A stretch of DNA of 64,000 nt from Pseudomonadota bacterium (GCA_021792755.1 JAJYUA010000004.1:1-64000); one strand, 5' to 3'. Shown: positions 40,363-49,886, counted from the stretch's first letter. A program made the numbers and translations. The notes: generated from the sequence alone by a model not told the origin.

Positions 40363-42245
40363 GTCTGATCTCCCGGCAGGGCGCGGGCCGAGTGGCGCCG
40401 CCTGCGCCAGGCGGCGGCGAGCAGCGCCGCGAGCGCGAACACGCCCGGCATGAGGATGATGTTGATCGCCTTGAGCTCGGTGCCGAGCCGGTTGATGCTG
40501 CGGACCAGGCCGGCCTGCACGGCGCGCAGGCGCTTGCGGATGGCGAGCCGCTCGGTCTCGAAGTGACGGATCTCCCGCTGCTGCGCCGGGGTGAGGATCA
40601 GGGTCGATTTGTTGTTGCGCTTCGATTGCAGCAGCGTCAGCTGCCGCTCGGTCTGGCGCAGCTGCTGCTGCAACTGCAGCTGTTGGGCGCGGTAGCGGGC
40701 TTGCGCCACGCGGCGCAGCGCCTGCACCCGTGTGAACGGCCGCGTGAAGCCCGCCTTGCCGCGGATGCTGATCAGGTCATTGCTGCCGGAGAGGTTGTCG
40801 AGCGCGTTCAGCACCAGATCGCCGTTGCTCGCCCAGGCCTGCGCGAGCGGCTGGCCGAACAGGTTCAGCTGCCGCACCCACATGTAGTCGGCCAGCATGT
40901 TGGAGTCGGCGAACACCACGAGATTCAGCGGCTTGACGGATGCCTTGAGGTCGGGCTGTCCGGCGGGCAGGGTCACGCCCTTGGGCGGGCCGCCGGGGAA
41001 GGCCGTTTTCACCATGCCGGTGACGCGTGCGGCCAGGGTGTAGCGCTTGCCGGTGGGCGCGAAGCCCTCGAGCAGGCTCACCGGCTGCGTCATCGAGGCG
41101 CGCTCGGCCGGCATCGGCTCGGCGTCGGTGCTGGTCCACATGAGCGGCTCGAACTTGGTCTTCGAGCCCTTGACCGGGCTCAGGTAGCCCGTGTTGGCGA
41201 CATTGACGTTGGAAAGGCCCGCGGTGATGACGTCGTGCTGCGACATGTCGCGGCGGCCGAGGCCGATGAAGGCGGGATTCTCGGTCGGCGCCCCGTCTGG
41301 CCCGGAGACGGACAGCGCCAGGCTGCGGTCGGCCACGATCTCGTTGGGGTTGAAGCGCACCCCCCAGGCCGTGAGCAGCTTCGGCAGGTGCGACCCGGGG
41401 CCCATCGAGGGGCCGCCGGGCCCGGCGCTCGCGCTCGCGGGGTTGAGGAAGGCGAGGATGTGCCCGCCGCGCAGCGCGTACTGGTCGATGGCGAAGCGGG
41501 TGGCCTCGGAGAGGCCGCGCGGATCGACCAGCACCAGCACTCGCGTATCCTGCGGAATGGTCTTGGCCGTGGGGCTCAGCGTGCGCAGGTCGTAGAGCTG
41601 CGCGGCCTGCCGGTAGACCAGCCAGGGCTGGCGGAACTGTCCGGTTTGGGCGTTGTAGCCGCCCGTCATGGGCAGGCTCGAATACCACTCCACCACGGGC
41701 TTTGTCGGATGAGCGAGCCGGTAGATGAGCTTGGCGATGTCGTATTCGAGAAAGCGCTGCTTGCTGGGGTCGAAGAAGGGGATGGCCTGCTGGCCGTTGG
41801 TGGAATTGGTGCCCGCGAGGCCGAAGTAGAACTTGCTGCCGGCCGCGTTGAGGGGCATGCCGGTCACCCCGAGCGCCGCGGCGCGGTCCTCGGCGACCGA
41901 GTACGGCTGTGGATCGATGATGTGCAGTCGGATCTTGCCGTCGGAGTCGTCGGCAATCTCCTTGAGGAAGTTCCTCACGTGGTCGGCGTAGGCGCGCAGC
42001 TGCGGCAGGCTCTGCGCGGCCCTGCTCGAGTAGAAAAAGTCGAGATCGATCGGCTCGCGGATGCCGGCGAGAATGCGCCGCGTGCCGGGTGAGAGGGTGT
42101 ACAGATGGTTCTCGGTCAGGTCGATCTGCCAGCCCTCGAGCGAGTAGTCGAAAATGACGATGAGGCTGATCAGCACCACGGCGAGCGCCGCCACGGCGCC
42201 CCACCCCAGCGTCGAGCGGCTGAGCTTCGAGCGTTGCGTCGTCAT
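40359..42245 (-). CDS. GldG-family ABC transporter accessory protein
   Basis: 628 residues, matching the GldG/ABC-type uncharacterised family. An N-terminal helix (VAALAVVLISLIVIF) precedes a large extracytoplasmic part with the family signature LTENHLYTLSPGTRRIL; the C-terminus has a Gln-rich coiled coil (about residues 500-570) and a final helix (INIILMPGVFALAALLAAAW). In Bacteroidetes GldAFG supports gliding; in proteobacteria the homologous system has no settled role. It starts seven bases after the permease gene. Confidence 0.87.
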   Translation of the reverse strand: MTTQRSKLSRSTLGWGAVAALAVVLISLIVIFDYSLEGWQIDLTENHLYTLSPGTRRILAGIREPIDLDFFYSSRAAQSLPQLRAYADHVRNFLKEIADDSDGKIRLHIIDPQPYSVAEDRAAALGVTGMPLNAAGSKFYFGLAGTNSTNGQQAIPFFDPSKQRFLEYDIAKLIYRLAHPTKPVVEWYSSLPMTGGYNAQTGQFRQPWLVYRQAAQLYDLRTLSPTAKTIPQDTRVLVLVDPRGLSEATRFAIDQYALRGGHILAFLNPASASAGPGGPSMGPGSHLPKLLTAWGVRFNPNEIVADRSLALSVSGPDGAPTENPAFIGLGRRDMSQHDVITAGLSNVNVANTGYLSPVKGSKTKFEPLMWTSTDAEPMPAERASMTQPVSLLEGFAPTGKRYTLAARVTGMVKTAFPGGPPKGVTLPAGQPDLKASVKPLNLVVFADSNMLADYMWVRQLNLFGQPLAQAWASNGDLVLNALDNLSGSNDLISIRGKAGFTRPFTRVQALRRVAQARYRAQQLQLQQQLRQTERQLTLLQSKRNNKSTLILTPAQQREIRHFETERLAIRKRLRAVQAGLVRSINRLGTELKAINIILMPGVFALAALLAAAWRRRRHSARALPGDQT

Positions 42246-42251
42246 GGTGGG

Positions 42252-42986
42252 CTACTCCGCCTTGCGCAGGTCGAGCGCGACCGTGGTGGTGAACAGGAAA
42301 AAGGCGATCAGCATCGCGAAGTACAGCACGTCGCGCGCCTCGAGCACCCCGCGCGTGATCGACTGGAAATGAGTGAGGAATGAGAGCGAGGCGATCGCTT
42401 TCACGAGCACCTGCGGCGCCCATCCCTGGAAGGCGTCGATCACCAGAGGATAGCCGGCGAGCAGCAGCACGAAGCAGGCGACCACCCCCAGGATGAAGGC
42501 GACCACCTGGCTGCGCGTGAGCGCGGACATGCACGAGCCGACGGCGAGAAAGCCGCCGGCGAGCAGCAGGCTGCCCAGGTAGGAGGCGAGGATGACTCCG
42601 TTGTCGGGGTTGCCGAGGTAGTTGACGGTGATCCAGATCGGGAAGGTGAGGGCGAGCGCCAAGCCGGTGAACAGCCACGCCGCCAGGTACTTGCCGAGCA
42701 CCGCCTCCCAGGTCTTCACCGGCAGCGTCATCAGCAGCTCGATGGTGCCGGATTTGCGCTCCTCGGCCCACAGCCTCATCGAGAGGGCGGGGATGAGAAA
42801 CAGGTACAGCCACGGATGGAAGGCGAAGAAGGGCTTGAGATCCGCCTGGCCGCGCTGGTAGAAGTCGCCCAGGTAGAAGGTGAAGGCGTTGGCCAGAACG
42901 AGGAAGATGAAGATGAAGATGTAAGCCAGCGGCGTCGCGAAATAGCTCGCTAGCTCGCGGCGCAGGATGAGTCCCACGTTGCGCAT
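42252..42986 (-). CDS. ABC-2-type transporter permease, GldF-like
   Basis: 244-residue membrane protein with six hydrophobic stretches. It begins NVGLILRRELASYFATPLAYIF, the standard start of the GldF/ABC-2 family, followed by FHPWLYLFLIPALSMRLWAEE and the coupling segment KSGTIELLMTLPVKTWEAVLGK. Membrane half of the transporter with the upstream ATPase (21 bases away) and the downstream GldG-like protein. Confidence 0.88.
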   Translation of the reverse strand: MRNVGLILRRELASYFATPLAYIFIFIFLVLANAFTFYLGDFYQRGQADLKPFFAFHPWLYLFLIPALSMRLWAEERKSGTIELLMTLPVKTWEAVLGKYLAAWLFTGLALALTFPIWITVNYLGNPDNGVILASYLGSLLLAGGFLAVGSCMSALTRSQVVAFILGVVACFVLLLAGYPLVIDAFQGWAPQVLVKAIASLSFLTHFQSITRGVLEARDVLYFAMLIAFFLFTTTVALDLRKAE

Positions 42987-43006
42987 GCCGGTCCCCCTTG
43001 TGATGC

Positions 43007-43930
43007 TTAGGCGGTGATCGTCCGGAACACCTCATCGAGGCGTCCGGACTCCAGATGCAACTCTTTGAGCTTCAGTCCGCGGCTCCTCGAAAGATCCGAG
43101 ATCGCCTGCAGAATGCTCGCCCCGGCGCGCGGCAGCGCGGTAAGGCGCGCATCGCGCTCGCTCACCTCCACCTGCGCCACCGAGGGCAGCGCCTCGACGG
43201 CCGCGCGGGCCTCGGCCAGCTGCTCGGCCGTTTCGAGCTGCAGCGACACGGCGTTGTAGTACCGGGAGCGGGCCGCGAGCTGCAGCGGCGTGTCATCGGC
43301 GACGATGCGCCCGCGCGCGATGATGATGGCGCGGGTGCAGACCGCATCGACCTCCTCCAGGATGTGAGTGGAGATCACGATGATCTTCTCGCGCGCCATC
43401 TCGTTGATGAGGGTGCGCACTTCGTGCTTCTGGTTCGGGTCGAGGCCGTCGGTGGGCTCATCGAGAATGAGCGCCGGCGGATCGTGGATCATGGCCTGCG
43501 CCAGGCCGACGCGGCGGCGAAAGCCCTTCGAGAGCGCCTCGATCGGCCGATCGAGCACCGAGGCGAGCTGCAGCCGCTCGATCACGTGGTGCAGGCGGGC
43601 GCGCTTGCGGGCCCCCTCGAGTCCCCGAAGGTCCGCAATGAAGGCGAGGAAGGCGTGGACGCGCATCTCCCCGTAGCTCGGGGCGCCCTCGGGCAGGTAG
43701 CCGAGGCTCTGCCGGGCGGCGAGCGGCTCGCTCTGCACGTCATGGCCGAAGATGCTGGCGCGGCCCGAGGTCGGCGTGACGAAGCCGGCGAGCATGCGCA
43801 TGGTTGTCGTCTTGCCCGCGCCATTGGGCCCGAGAAAGCCGAGCACTTCTCCAGGCCTGACCTGGAAAGTGATGTCCTCCACGGCAATCACCGACTGATA
43901 GCGCTTGCACAGGTGATCGGTCTTGATCAT
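43007..43930 (-). CDS. ABC transporter ATP-binding protein, GldA-like
   Basis: 307 residues. Walker A is GPNGAGKTTTMRML, signature LSKGFRRRVGLAQ, Walker B ALILDEPTDGLDP, switch His in STHILEE. A C-terminal extension (residues ~215-307) is typical of ABC-2 exporter ATPases. ATG 43930 has GGAGG five bases before it; the GTG at 43942 would place that site inside the gene. First of four genes (ATPase, permease, GldG-like, DUF4340) on one strand. Confidence 0.9.
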   Translation of the reverse strand: MIKTDHLCKRYQSVIAVEDITFQVRPGEVLGFLGPNGAGKTTTMRMLAGFVTPTSGRASIFGHDVQSEPLAARQSLGYLPEGAPSYGEMRVHAFLAFIADLRGLEGARKRARLHHVIERLQLASVLDRPIEALSKGFRRRVGLAQAMIHDPPALILDEPTDGLDPNQKHEVRTLINEMAREKIIVISTHILEEVDAVCTRAIIIARGRIVADDTPLQLAARSRYYNAVSLQLETAEQLAEARAAVEALPSVAQVEVSERDARLTALPRAGASILQAISDLSRSRGLKLKELHLESGRLDEVFRTITA

Positions 43931-44009
43931 GGTGCCCTCCACAGGCAGCCATAGATGCAGGCAAATGAGAAAAGTTCCCGAGGCGAGCCCGAGGGGGCGA
44001 CAGGCCCCC

Positions 44010-44609
44010 CTAGCCCGGACGCCAGCGTACCCGCCCGCTCAACTGCCAGTAGAGCATCATCAGCGCCCCGCCGATCATGCCGCCGAGATGGGCGAAATGG
44101 GCGATGTCGGAGAAGGTGCCGGTGACACCGAAGAGCAGCTCGAGCGCGCCGTAGAGGCTGACGAACAGCCACGCGGGCATGGGTATGGGCGGCAGCAACA
44201 GCAGCAGCTGCGTTCGGGGAAACAGCACCGCGAAGGCGAGCAGCAGGCCGAAGATGCCCCCGGAGGCGCCGATGGTCGGCTCGGGGTTGCCGGTGAGGTG
44301 CTGGACGGCGAGCTGGGTGAGGGCGGCGGCCACGGTGCACACCAAGTAGTACGTCAGGAATCGCCGCGCGCCCCAGAATCGCTCGAGCGCCGGGGCGAAC
44401 ACGAACACCGCGAACATGTTGAAGAAGATGTACAGCCAGCCATCGTGGATGAAGGCGAAGGTCAGCAGCTGCCACCAGTGAAAATACGGGCCGAGCGGCC
44501 AGAGCGCGAACAGGCGCACGATGGGAACGAACGCCACCTGCTCGAGCAGGAACACGGCGAAGTTCGCGGCGATCAAGGCCGTTGCGGCCGGTGTGAGCGA
44601 GCGGAACAT
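44010..44609 (-). CDS. Rhomboid family intramembrane serine protease
   Basis: 199 residues with six hydrophobic helices. The catalytic Ser is in TIGASGGIFGLL and the catalytic His in DIAHFAHLGGMIGG; the oxyanion-related HxxxN is in FIHDGWLYIFFNM. So it should be an active inner-membrane protease cleaving within or next to transmembrane segments. Substrate unknown. It lies 80 bases upstream of the GldA-like gene on the same strand and may be co-transcribed. Confidence 0.9.
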   Translation of the reverse strand: MFRSLTPAATALIAANFAVFLLEQVAFVPIVRLFALWPLGPYFHWWQLLTFAFIHDGWLYIFFNMFAVFVFAPALERFWGARRFLTYYLVCTVAAALTQLAVQHLTGNPEPTIGASGGIFGLLLAFAVLFPRTQLLLLLPPIPMPAWLFVSLYGALELLFGVTGTFSDIAHFAHLGGMIGGALMMLYWQLSGRVRWRPG

Positions 44610-45128
44610 CCGCGAAGTCTACGCGGCGCGGCGCCGCCGCTGAAGTGCCGTGAGCCGGCGAGCGCAGGGTTGACATCGATCGAGCGGGGTGTGCGGGAGG
44701 ATCTGGCGCGCGGCGCGGCTGTGTTTTCGTATCCCGTTCGAGGGATGCTGCGCTGTCCTGGACGGCGGACGGGCGGCATTCGGGCTCGCCGCGGCGGGCA
44801 TCGGGCTGCTACTCTTCGGGCCGTCCCAGGCGATGCGCCGGCGCGATGCTGCTCGCCCCGGGTGCCGATCGGGCCGTTTTCGCCCCTCTCGGGCCTGACG
44901 AGGCCGATCGGCGATGTGCCGCGGCGCTTCGGTGCTCACGCGGGTCAATCCGTTGCGCTACGCTATGGACGCCGCGCGGCAGGCGTACCCGCGGGGCGCG
45001 GGGCTGCTGCTGCCCGATCCGTGGCCCTTGGCGCTCAGCGCCGCGATCGGACCGAGCGGCGCCGCGGGGATGTTTCACCACCGTCTGCAACGACCCTCGA
45101 GGGCTGTCGAATGAAAAGGGAGACCCGT
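44610..45128 (+). pseudogene. Intergenic region with a possible ABC-2 permease remnant
   Basis: About 520 bases between the divergent rhomboid and efflux genes. Frame 44914-45114 encodes LTRVNPLRYAMDAARQAYP then a hydrophobic stretch (PWPLALSAAIG), which recalls the C-terminal NPLTYAVDALR region of ABC-2 permeases. Its stop overlaps ATG 45111 upstream of the lipoprotein start. An earlier fragment in the same frame (44689-44898) ends in a stop. No full gene can be assembled. This may be a decayed exporter gene, or chance. Confidence 0.3.
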
Positions 45129-46655
45129 ATGCCGCGGACCGCTTCGAGCCGCCCGGCAAGGGCGTTGGCGGCCGCCGCGCTCGCGCTGTCGCTTGGCGGC
45201 TGCACCGTCGGCCCGAACTTCGTCAAGCCGAAGCCGCACGTGCCGGCGCATTGGTCGGCCACCGCCCTGCGCAACGGCCGGGAAGGCCGCTCGCGCATCA
45301 GCGCGCGCGAGCCGTCCACGGTTGCATGGTGGTCGAGCTTCCATGACCCGATGCTGACCTCGCTGGTGCGCCGGTCGGCGGCGCAGAACCTCGACGTGCG
45401 CGAGGCGGTGCTGCGGGTCCGAGAGGCCGCTGCGCAGACCGAGGTGCTCGCCGGCGCGCTCTGGCCCAGCCTGTCGGCCAACGTCTCCTGGAGCCGCCAG
45501 CGTGTGAGCACCAACACGCCGAACGGCGCCATATTCGGCTTGAGTCACGTATTTCCGGGCCTGCCGCCGACCATCGTCAATCCGTACAACCAGTACCAGG
45601 TCGGGCTCGCCGCCTCATGGGGGCTCGATCTGTTCGGCGGCACGCGCCGGGCGATCGAGGCGGCCGATGCCCAGACCCGGGCCGCCGTGTACAACGCCCG
45701 CGGCGTGTTGCTGACGATGGTGGGCGATGTGGCGCAGACGTACATCGAGCTGCGCGGAGCGCAGCTGCGCAAGGCCATTCTTCTGCGCACGCTCGCCACC
45801 CAGCGCGGCCTGCTGCAGCTGACCGGCGACCGTTACAAGGCCGGGCTGACATCCGATCTCGATGTGCAGAATGCCGCCACCGAGCTCAGCACCACGCGCG
45901 CGCAGCTGCCGCTCGTCGATCAGCAGATCACCGTCGATGTGAACCAGCTGAGCGCGCTCATGGCGCGCCCGCCGGAGGCGCTGCGCGCCGAGCTCGTGCG
46001 CGCGCGGCCGGTGCCGCCGGTGCCGCCCGTGGTGCCGATCGGGCTGCCCTCGGACCTGCTGCGCCGCCGGCCGGACATCCTCGCCGCCGAAGCCAGGCTG
46101 CACGCTGCGACCGCGCAGATCGGCGTGGCGGTGTCGGAGTTCTTCCCGCGAGTGATGCTCACGGCCGGGGGCGGCTACCAGTCCGAGGGCCTGGGCCAGC
46201 TGATCACGGCGGCCAGCCACTTCGCCTCGATCGGGCCGGCGATCGAGCTGCCGATCTTCGAAGGCGGGCGGATCCGCGCCACCGTGAAGCTGCGGCGCCT
46301 GCAGGCGAAGCAGGCGGGCATCGTCTACGCGCGCACCGTGCTCACCGCCCTCGATCAGGTCGAAGATGCGCTCGCGGCCTACGGCGCCGATCAGCGCCAG
46401 CGCGTCTCGCTGCAGGCGGCCGTGCGCTCCAGCCGCAGCGCGCTCGATCTGGCTCGCCAGCGCTACAGGAGCGGTATCGCCAGTTTCATCGACGTGCTCG
46501 ATGCCGAGCGCAGCGAGGAGCAGTCCCAGCTCGCCCTGGCGAGCGCCACTACCGCGGTGTCGCTCGATTTGGTGCGCCTGTATCAGGCGCTCGGCGGCGG
46601 CTGGCGGGCGGTCGCCCCGGCGGCTCACCTGTCGGCAAAACGGGAAGGCAGCTGA
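45129..46655 (+). CDS. Outer-membrane efflux lipoprotein (OprM/NodT family)
   Basis: TolC-like channel of a tripartite efflux system. 508 residues. The signal peptide ends in a lipobox LGGC (LALSLGGCTVGPNF), so the mature protein is a lipoprotein. Two repeats of the OEP family are present: QNLDVREAVLRVREAA and later LPSDLLRRRPDILAAEARLHAA, with GIASFIDVLDAERS. ATG 45129 has GGGAG seven bases upstream and is preferred to ATG 45111. No RND pump or membrane-fusion gene is adjacent; it is orphaned here. Confidence 0.92.
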   Translation: MPRTASSRPARALAAAALALSLGGCTVGPNFVKPKPHVPAHWSATALRNGREGRSRISAREPSTVAWWSSFHDPMLTSLVRRSAAQNLDVREAVLRVREAAAQTEVLAGALWPSLSANVSWSRQRVSTNTPNGAIFGLSHVFPGLPPTIVNPYNQYQVGLAASWGLDLFGGTRRAIEAADAQTRAAVYNARGVLLTMVGDVAQTYIELRGAQLRKAILLRTLATQRGLLQLTGDRYKAGLTSDLDVQNAATELSTTRAQLPLVDQQITVDVNQLSALMARPPEALRAELVRARPVPPVPPVVPIGLPSDLLRRRPDILAAEARLHAATAQIGVAVSEFFPRVMLTAGGGYQSEGLGQLITAASHFASIGPAIELPIFEGGRIRATVKLRRLQAKQAGIVYARTVLTALDQVEDALAAYGADQRQRVSLQAAVRSSRSALDLARQRYRSGIASFIDVLDAERSEEQSQLALASATTAVSLDLVRLYQALGGGWRAVAPAAHLSAKREGS

Positions 46656-46760
46656 GCGCGCGGTCCTGCGCTCGAGCAGGGCTGTGCCGCCTCCGGCGCA
46701 CAATCGTGCCGCACCCCGCCGCTCGCCTCACGGCACGATGACTGCCGTTCGGGGGCGGGG

Positions 46761-46766
46761 TATAAG
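46761..46766 (+). promoter_or_regulatory. Possible -10 box upstream of fghA
   Basis: TATAAG lies 36 bases before the fghA start. No good -35 element is visible at the right distance, so this is weak. Confidence 0.3.
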
Positions 46767-46801
46767 TCGCACCGTCTCGCGTCACGCACAGAGGATGCAT
46801 C

Positions 46802-47662
46802 ATGGCCGCCCAGCCCTTCGAGGTCATCAGCCAGCACCGCTGCTTCGGCGGCACGGTGGGCTTTTACCGGCACGAGGCCGAGAGCACCGCCTGCGCCATG
46901 CGGTTTGCGGTGTTCACCCCGCCACGCGTCTCGAGCGCTCGGGTGCCCGTGCTGTATTGCCTGGCCGGTCTGACCTGCACCGAGGAGACTTTCACGATCA
47001 AGGCCGGCGCGCAGCGCGTGGCGGCAGAGCTCGGCTTGATGCTCGTCATGCCCGACACCAGTCCCCGCGGGCTGAACCTGCCCGGAGAGAGCGACTCGTG
47101 GGATTTCGGCGTGGCCGCCGGCTTCTACGTCGATGCCACGGAGCAGCCCTGGTCGCGCCACTACCACATGTATACCTATGTCACGCAGGAGTTGCGCGCG
47201 CTCATCGAGACGCATTTCCCGGCGGATGCGGATCGTACGGGCATTCTCGGGCACTCCATGGGCGGTCATGGCGCTCTGGTGATCGCGCTGCGCAACCCCG
47301 ACAGGTATCGCTCGGTGTCGGCGTTCGCGCCGATCTGCGCGCCGCGCCAGTGTCCCTGGGGTCACAAGGCCTTCGGCGGCTATCTCGGACCCGACCGGAG
47401 CCGGTGGGCGGCCTACGACGCCACCGAGCTCGCCGCTGCGGTGACGGATGCCGCCAGCCGCCCGCCGATTCTGGTCGATCAGGGACTTGCCGACCAGTTC
47501 CTCCAGGAGCAGTTGCATCCGCATCTGTTGGAGGAAGCGTGCCGCAAATCGGGGCTGCGGCTCACGCTGCGCCGCCACGAGGGATATGATCATGGCTACT
47601 ACTGCATCTCGAGCTTCATCGAGGAGCATCTGCGTCATCACGCGGGGCTGCTGAAGGGCTGA
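46802..47662 (+). CDS. fghA: S-formylglutathione hydrolase
   Basis: Serine esterase hydrolysing S-formylglutathione to formate and glutathione. 286 residues. The nucleophile is in GHSMGGHGALV, and the catalytic His in YDHGYYCISSF; Asp is in ILVDQGLADQFL. The start region FEVISQHRCFGGTVGFYRHE is typical. The formate dehydrogenase operon lies downstream, so its product formate can be oxidised to CO2. The glutathione-dependent formaldehyde dehydrogenase is not in the window. Confidence 0.95.
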   Translation: MAAQPFEVISQHRCFGGTVGFYRHEAESTACAMRFAVFTPPRVSSARVPVLYCLAGLTCTEETFTIKAGAQRVAAELGLMLVMPDTSPRGLNLPGESDSWDFGVAAGFYVDATEQPWSRHYHMYTYVTQELRALIETHFPADADRTGILGHSMGGHGALVIALRNPDRYRSVSAFAPICAPRQCPWGHKAFGGYLGPDRSRWAAYDATELAAAVTDAASRPPILVDQGLADQFLQEQLHPHLLEEACRKSGLRLTLRRHEGYDHGYYCISSFIEEHLRHHAGLLKG

Positions 47663-47826
47663 TCGAAAGCGGCGGCCGCGAGGCGAGCGGCGGGCGGCCC
47701 GTGCCCGGCTTCAGGCGCCGCTGCGCCGCACGCACGTGCCAAAAATCGAACAGAATCGTTGATTTTCCGACTTTCGGCCGCCGATCGTACAAGCCCGCAG
47801 CCGGCAGGACGTATACTTTCCCAGCT

Positions 47827-48312
47827 ATGCAGATGCTCTCGTCGGCTCAAAGTGAGACCGTCCGTCGGATCCTGACGGACCACAAAGATCGTCCAGGACC
47901 GCTGCTCGAGGTGCTGCACGCGATCCAGAAAGCGCTGGGCCACGTGCCGGCCGAAGCGCTCGCCTTGGTGGCCGAGGAGCTCAATCTCTCCCGCGCCGAG
48001 GTCCATGGCGTCGTCACCTTCTACCATCACTTCCGCAGCTCGCCTCCGGGCAAACACGTGGTGCAGGTGTGCCGCGCGGAGTCCTGCCAGGCCGCCGGGG
48101 GCGAGGCGCTCGCGGCGCACGCGCGCGCGCGGCTGGGGGTCGATTTCCACCAGCGCACTTCCGATGGGAAGTTCTCGCTCGATCCGGTGTACTGCCTGGG
48201 CAACTGCGCCTGCTCCCCGGCGGTGATGATCGACGGCCGGCTGCACGGCCGGGTCACGCCGGAGCGCTTCGATGCGCTGCTCGCCGAGGCGGATAGCGAG
48301 GCATGCCCATGA
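47827..48312 (+). CDS. fdsG: NAD-dependent formate dehydrogenase gamma subunit (NuoE-like)
   Basis: 161-residue subunit holding one [2Fe-2S] cluster, ligands in CRAESC and CLGNC (C-x4-C and C-x3-C). It resembles NuoE of complex I. ATG 47827 starts MQMLSSAQSETVRRIL; ATG 47833 is an alternative. A TATACT -10-like box lies at 47812-47817. It is the first gene of the operon fdsG-fdsB-fdsA-fdhD-fdsD, and its stop overlaps fdsB by four bases. Confidence 0.93.
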   Translation: MQMLSSAQSETVRRILTDHKDRPGPLLEVLHAIQKALGHVPAEALALVAEELNLSRAEVHGVVTFYHHFRSSPPGKHVVQVCRAESCQAAGGEALAAHARARLGVDFHQRTSDGKFSLDPVYCLGNCACSPAVMIDGRLHGRVTPERFDALLAEADSEACP

Positions 48313-49886
48313 AGTCCCCCGCGACGGCTCGGCCCGCAGTCCCCGGCACGACGGTGTTTGTTCCCGCAGACGCAGGGTCGCTCTCGCTCGGAGCCGAGGC
48401 CGTCTGCCGCGCGATCTCGGCACAGGCTTGCGCCAGAGGGCTCGAGGTGCGCCTGGTGCGCAACGGCTCTCGCGGTGCCTATTGGCTCGAGCCGCTGGTG
48501 GAAGTGGTGAGCGCGCAGGGGCGCATCGGCTATGGCCCGGTGAGCGCGGCGGATGTGCCGGGGCTGTTCGATGCCGGCTGGCTCGGGGGCGGCGCCCATG
48601 CGCTGCGTGTGGGCGATGTCGAGGCGCTGCCCTGGTTTGCCAGTCAGCAGCGGCTGACCTTCGAGCGGGTCGGGCGTGTCGATCCGCTGAGCGTGTCGGA
48701 TTACGTGGATCACGGGGGTTACCAGGGTTTGCGGCGGGCCCTTGCGATGAGCCCGCAGTCCGTCGTCGAGGCGGTGACCGGCTCGGGCCTGCGCGGGCGC
48801 GGCGGGGCGGCCTTCCCGACGGGCATCAAGTGGAAGACCGTGCTCGATCAGCAGGCCGGCCAGAAATATGTCACCTGCAACGCCGACGAGGGCGATTCCG
48901 GCACGTTCTCCGACCGCATGCTGATGGAAGGCGACCCGTTCAGCCTGATCGAGGGCATGACCATCGCGGCGATCGCCACGGGCGCAACCCAGGGCTACAT
49001 CTACCTGCGCGCCGAGTACCCCCATGCCCATCGGATACTGGCCGGGGCCATCGCGGGCGCGTACGAGGCACGCTACCTGGGCGCGGACGTCATGGGCAGC
49101 GGTAAGCGCTTCGACCTCGAGGTGCGTGTGGGTGCCGGAGCCTACATTTGCGGGGAAGAGACTTCGATGCTCGAGAGCCTGGAGGGCCGGCGGGGCGAGG
49201 TGCGCGTGCGGCCGCCCCTGCCTGCCGTCAAGGGGCTGTTCGGGCGCCCGACGATCGTCAACAACGTCATCACGCTGTCCACCGTGCCGGCCATCCTGCG
49301 CCATGGGGCGGACTTCTATGCCGGCTACGGCACGGGCAAGTCGCGTGGCACGCTGCCGATCCAGCTCGCCGGCAACATCAAGCGCGGCGGGCTGGTGGAG
49401 CGGGCGTTCGGCCTGACGCTGCGCGAGCTCCTGTATGAGTACGGTGGCGGCTCCGCCTCGGGCCGCCCCCTGCGCGCGGTGCAGATCGGCGGGCCGCTCG
49501 GGGCCTACGTGCCGGCCTCGCAGTTCGACACACTGGTCGATTACGAGGCGCTCGCCGGCATCGGGGCGATGCTGGGCCACGGCGGTATCGTGGCGTTCGA
49601 TGACAGCGTGGACATGGCGCGGATGGCCCGCTATGCCATGGAGTTCTGCGCGATCGAGTCCTGCGGCAAGTGCACGCCCTGCCGGATCGGCTCGACGCGC
49701 GGGGTGGAGATCGTCGATCGCATCCTCGAGGGCGAGGATCCGCAGCGCCAGGTGCTGAAGCTCGAGGAGCTGTGCGAGGTGATGGTGCAGGGGTCGCTGT
49801 GCGGTCTCGGCGGCATGGCCCCATTCCCCGTGCAGAGCGCGCTGCGGCATTTCCGCGAAGACTTCCTCGCAAGGGTATCGCGTTGA
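48309..49886 (+). CDS. fdsB: NAD-dependent formate dehydrogenase beta subunit (NuoF-like)
   Basis: 525 residues. The N-terminal ~120 residues form a thioredoxin-like domain without cluster cysteines. The NuoF-like part follows: NADH/FMN-binding GLRGRGGAAFPTGIKWK, NADEGDSGTFSDR and GAGAYICGEETSMLESLEG, and a [4Fe-4S] site in ESCGKCTPCRIG plus SLCGLGG. It passes electrons from formate to NAD+. ATG 48309 is chosen because GAGG lies seven bases upstream and it overlaps the fdsG stop as ATGA; ATG 48303 is possible. Confidence 0.94.
   Translation: MKSPATARPAVPGTTVFVPADAGSLSLGAEAVCRAISAQACARGLEVRLVRNGSRGAYWLEPLVEVVSAQGRIGYGPVSAADVPGLFDAGWLGGGAHALRVGDVEALPWFASQQRLTFERVGRVDPLSVSDYVDHGGYQGLRRALAMSPQSVVEAVTGSGLRGRGGAAFPTGIKWKTVLDQQAGQKYVTCNADEGDSGTFSDRMLMEGDPFSLIEGMTIAAIATGATQGYIYLRAEYPHAHRILAGAIAGAYEARYLGADVMGSGKRFDLEVRVGAGAYICGEETSMLESLEGRRGEVRVRPPLPAVKGLFGRPTIVNNVITLSTVPAILRHGADFYAGYGTGKSRGTLPIQLAGNIKRGGLVERAFGLTLRELLYEYGGGSASGRPLRAVQIGGPLGAYVPASQFDTLVDYEALAGIGAMLGHGGIVAFDDSVDMARMARYAMEFCAIESCGKCTPCRIGSTRGVEIVDRILEGEDPQRQVLKLEELCEVMVQGSLCGLGGMAPFPVQSALRHFREDFLARVSR

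Noticed and set aside
43923-45128. N-terminal extension of the efflux lipoprotein frame by about 400 codons
   Set aside because: The lipobox signal and a ribosome-binding site place the start at 45129; the upstream part runs through the rhomboid gene antisense.
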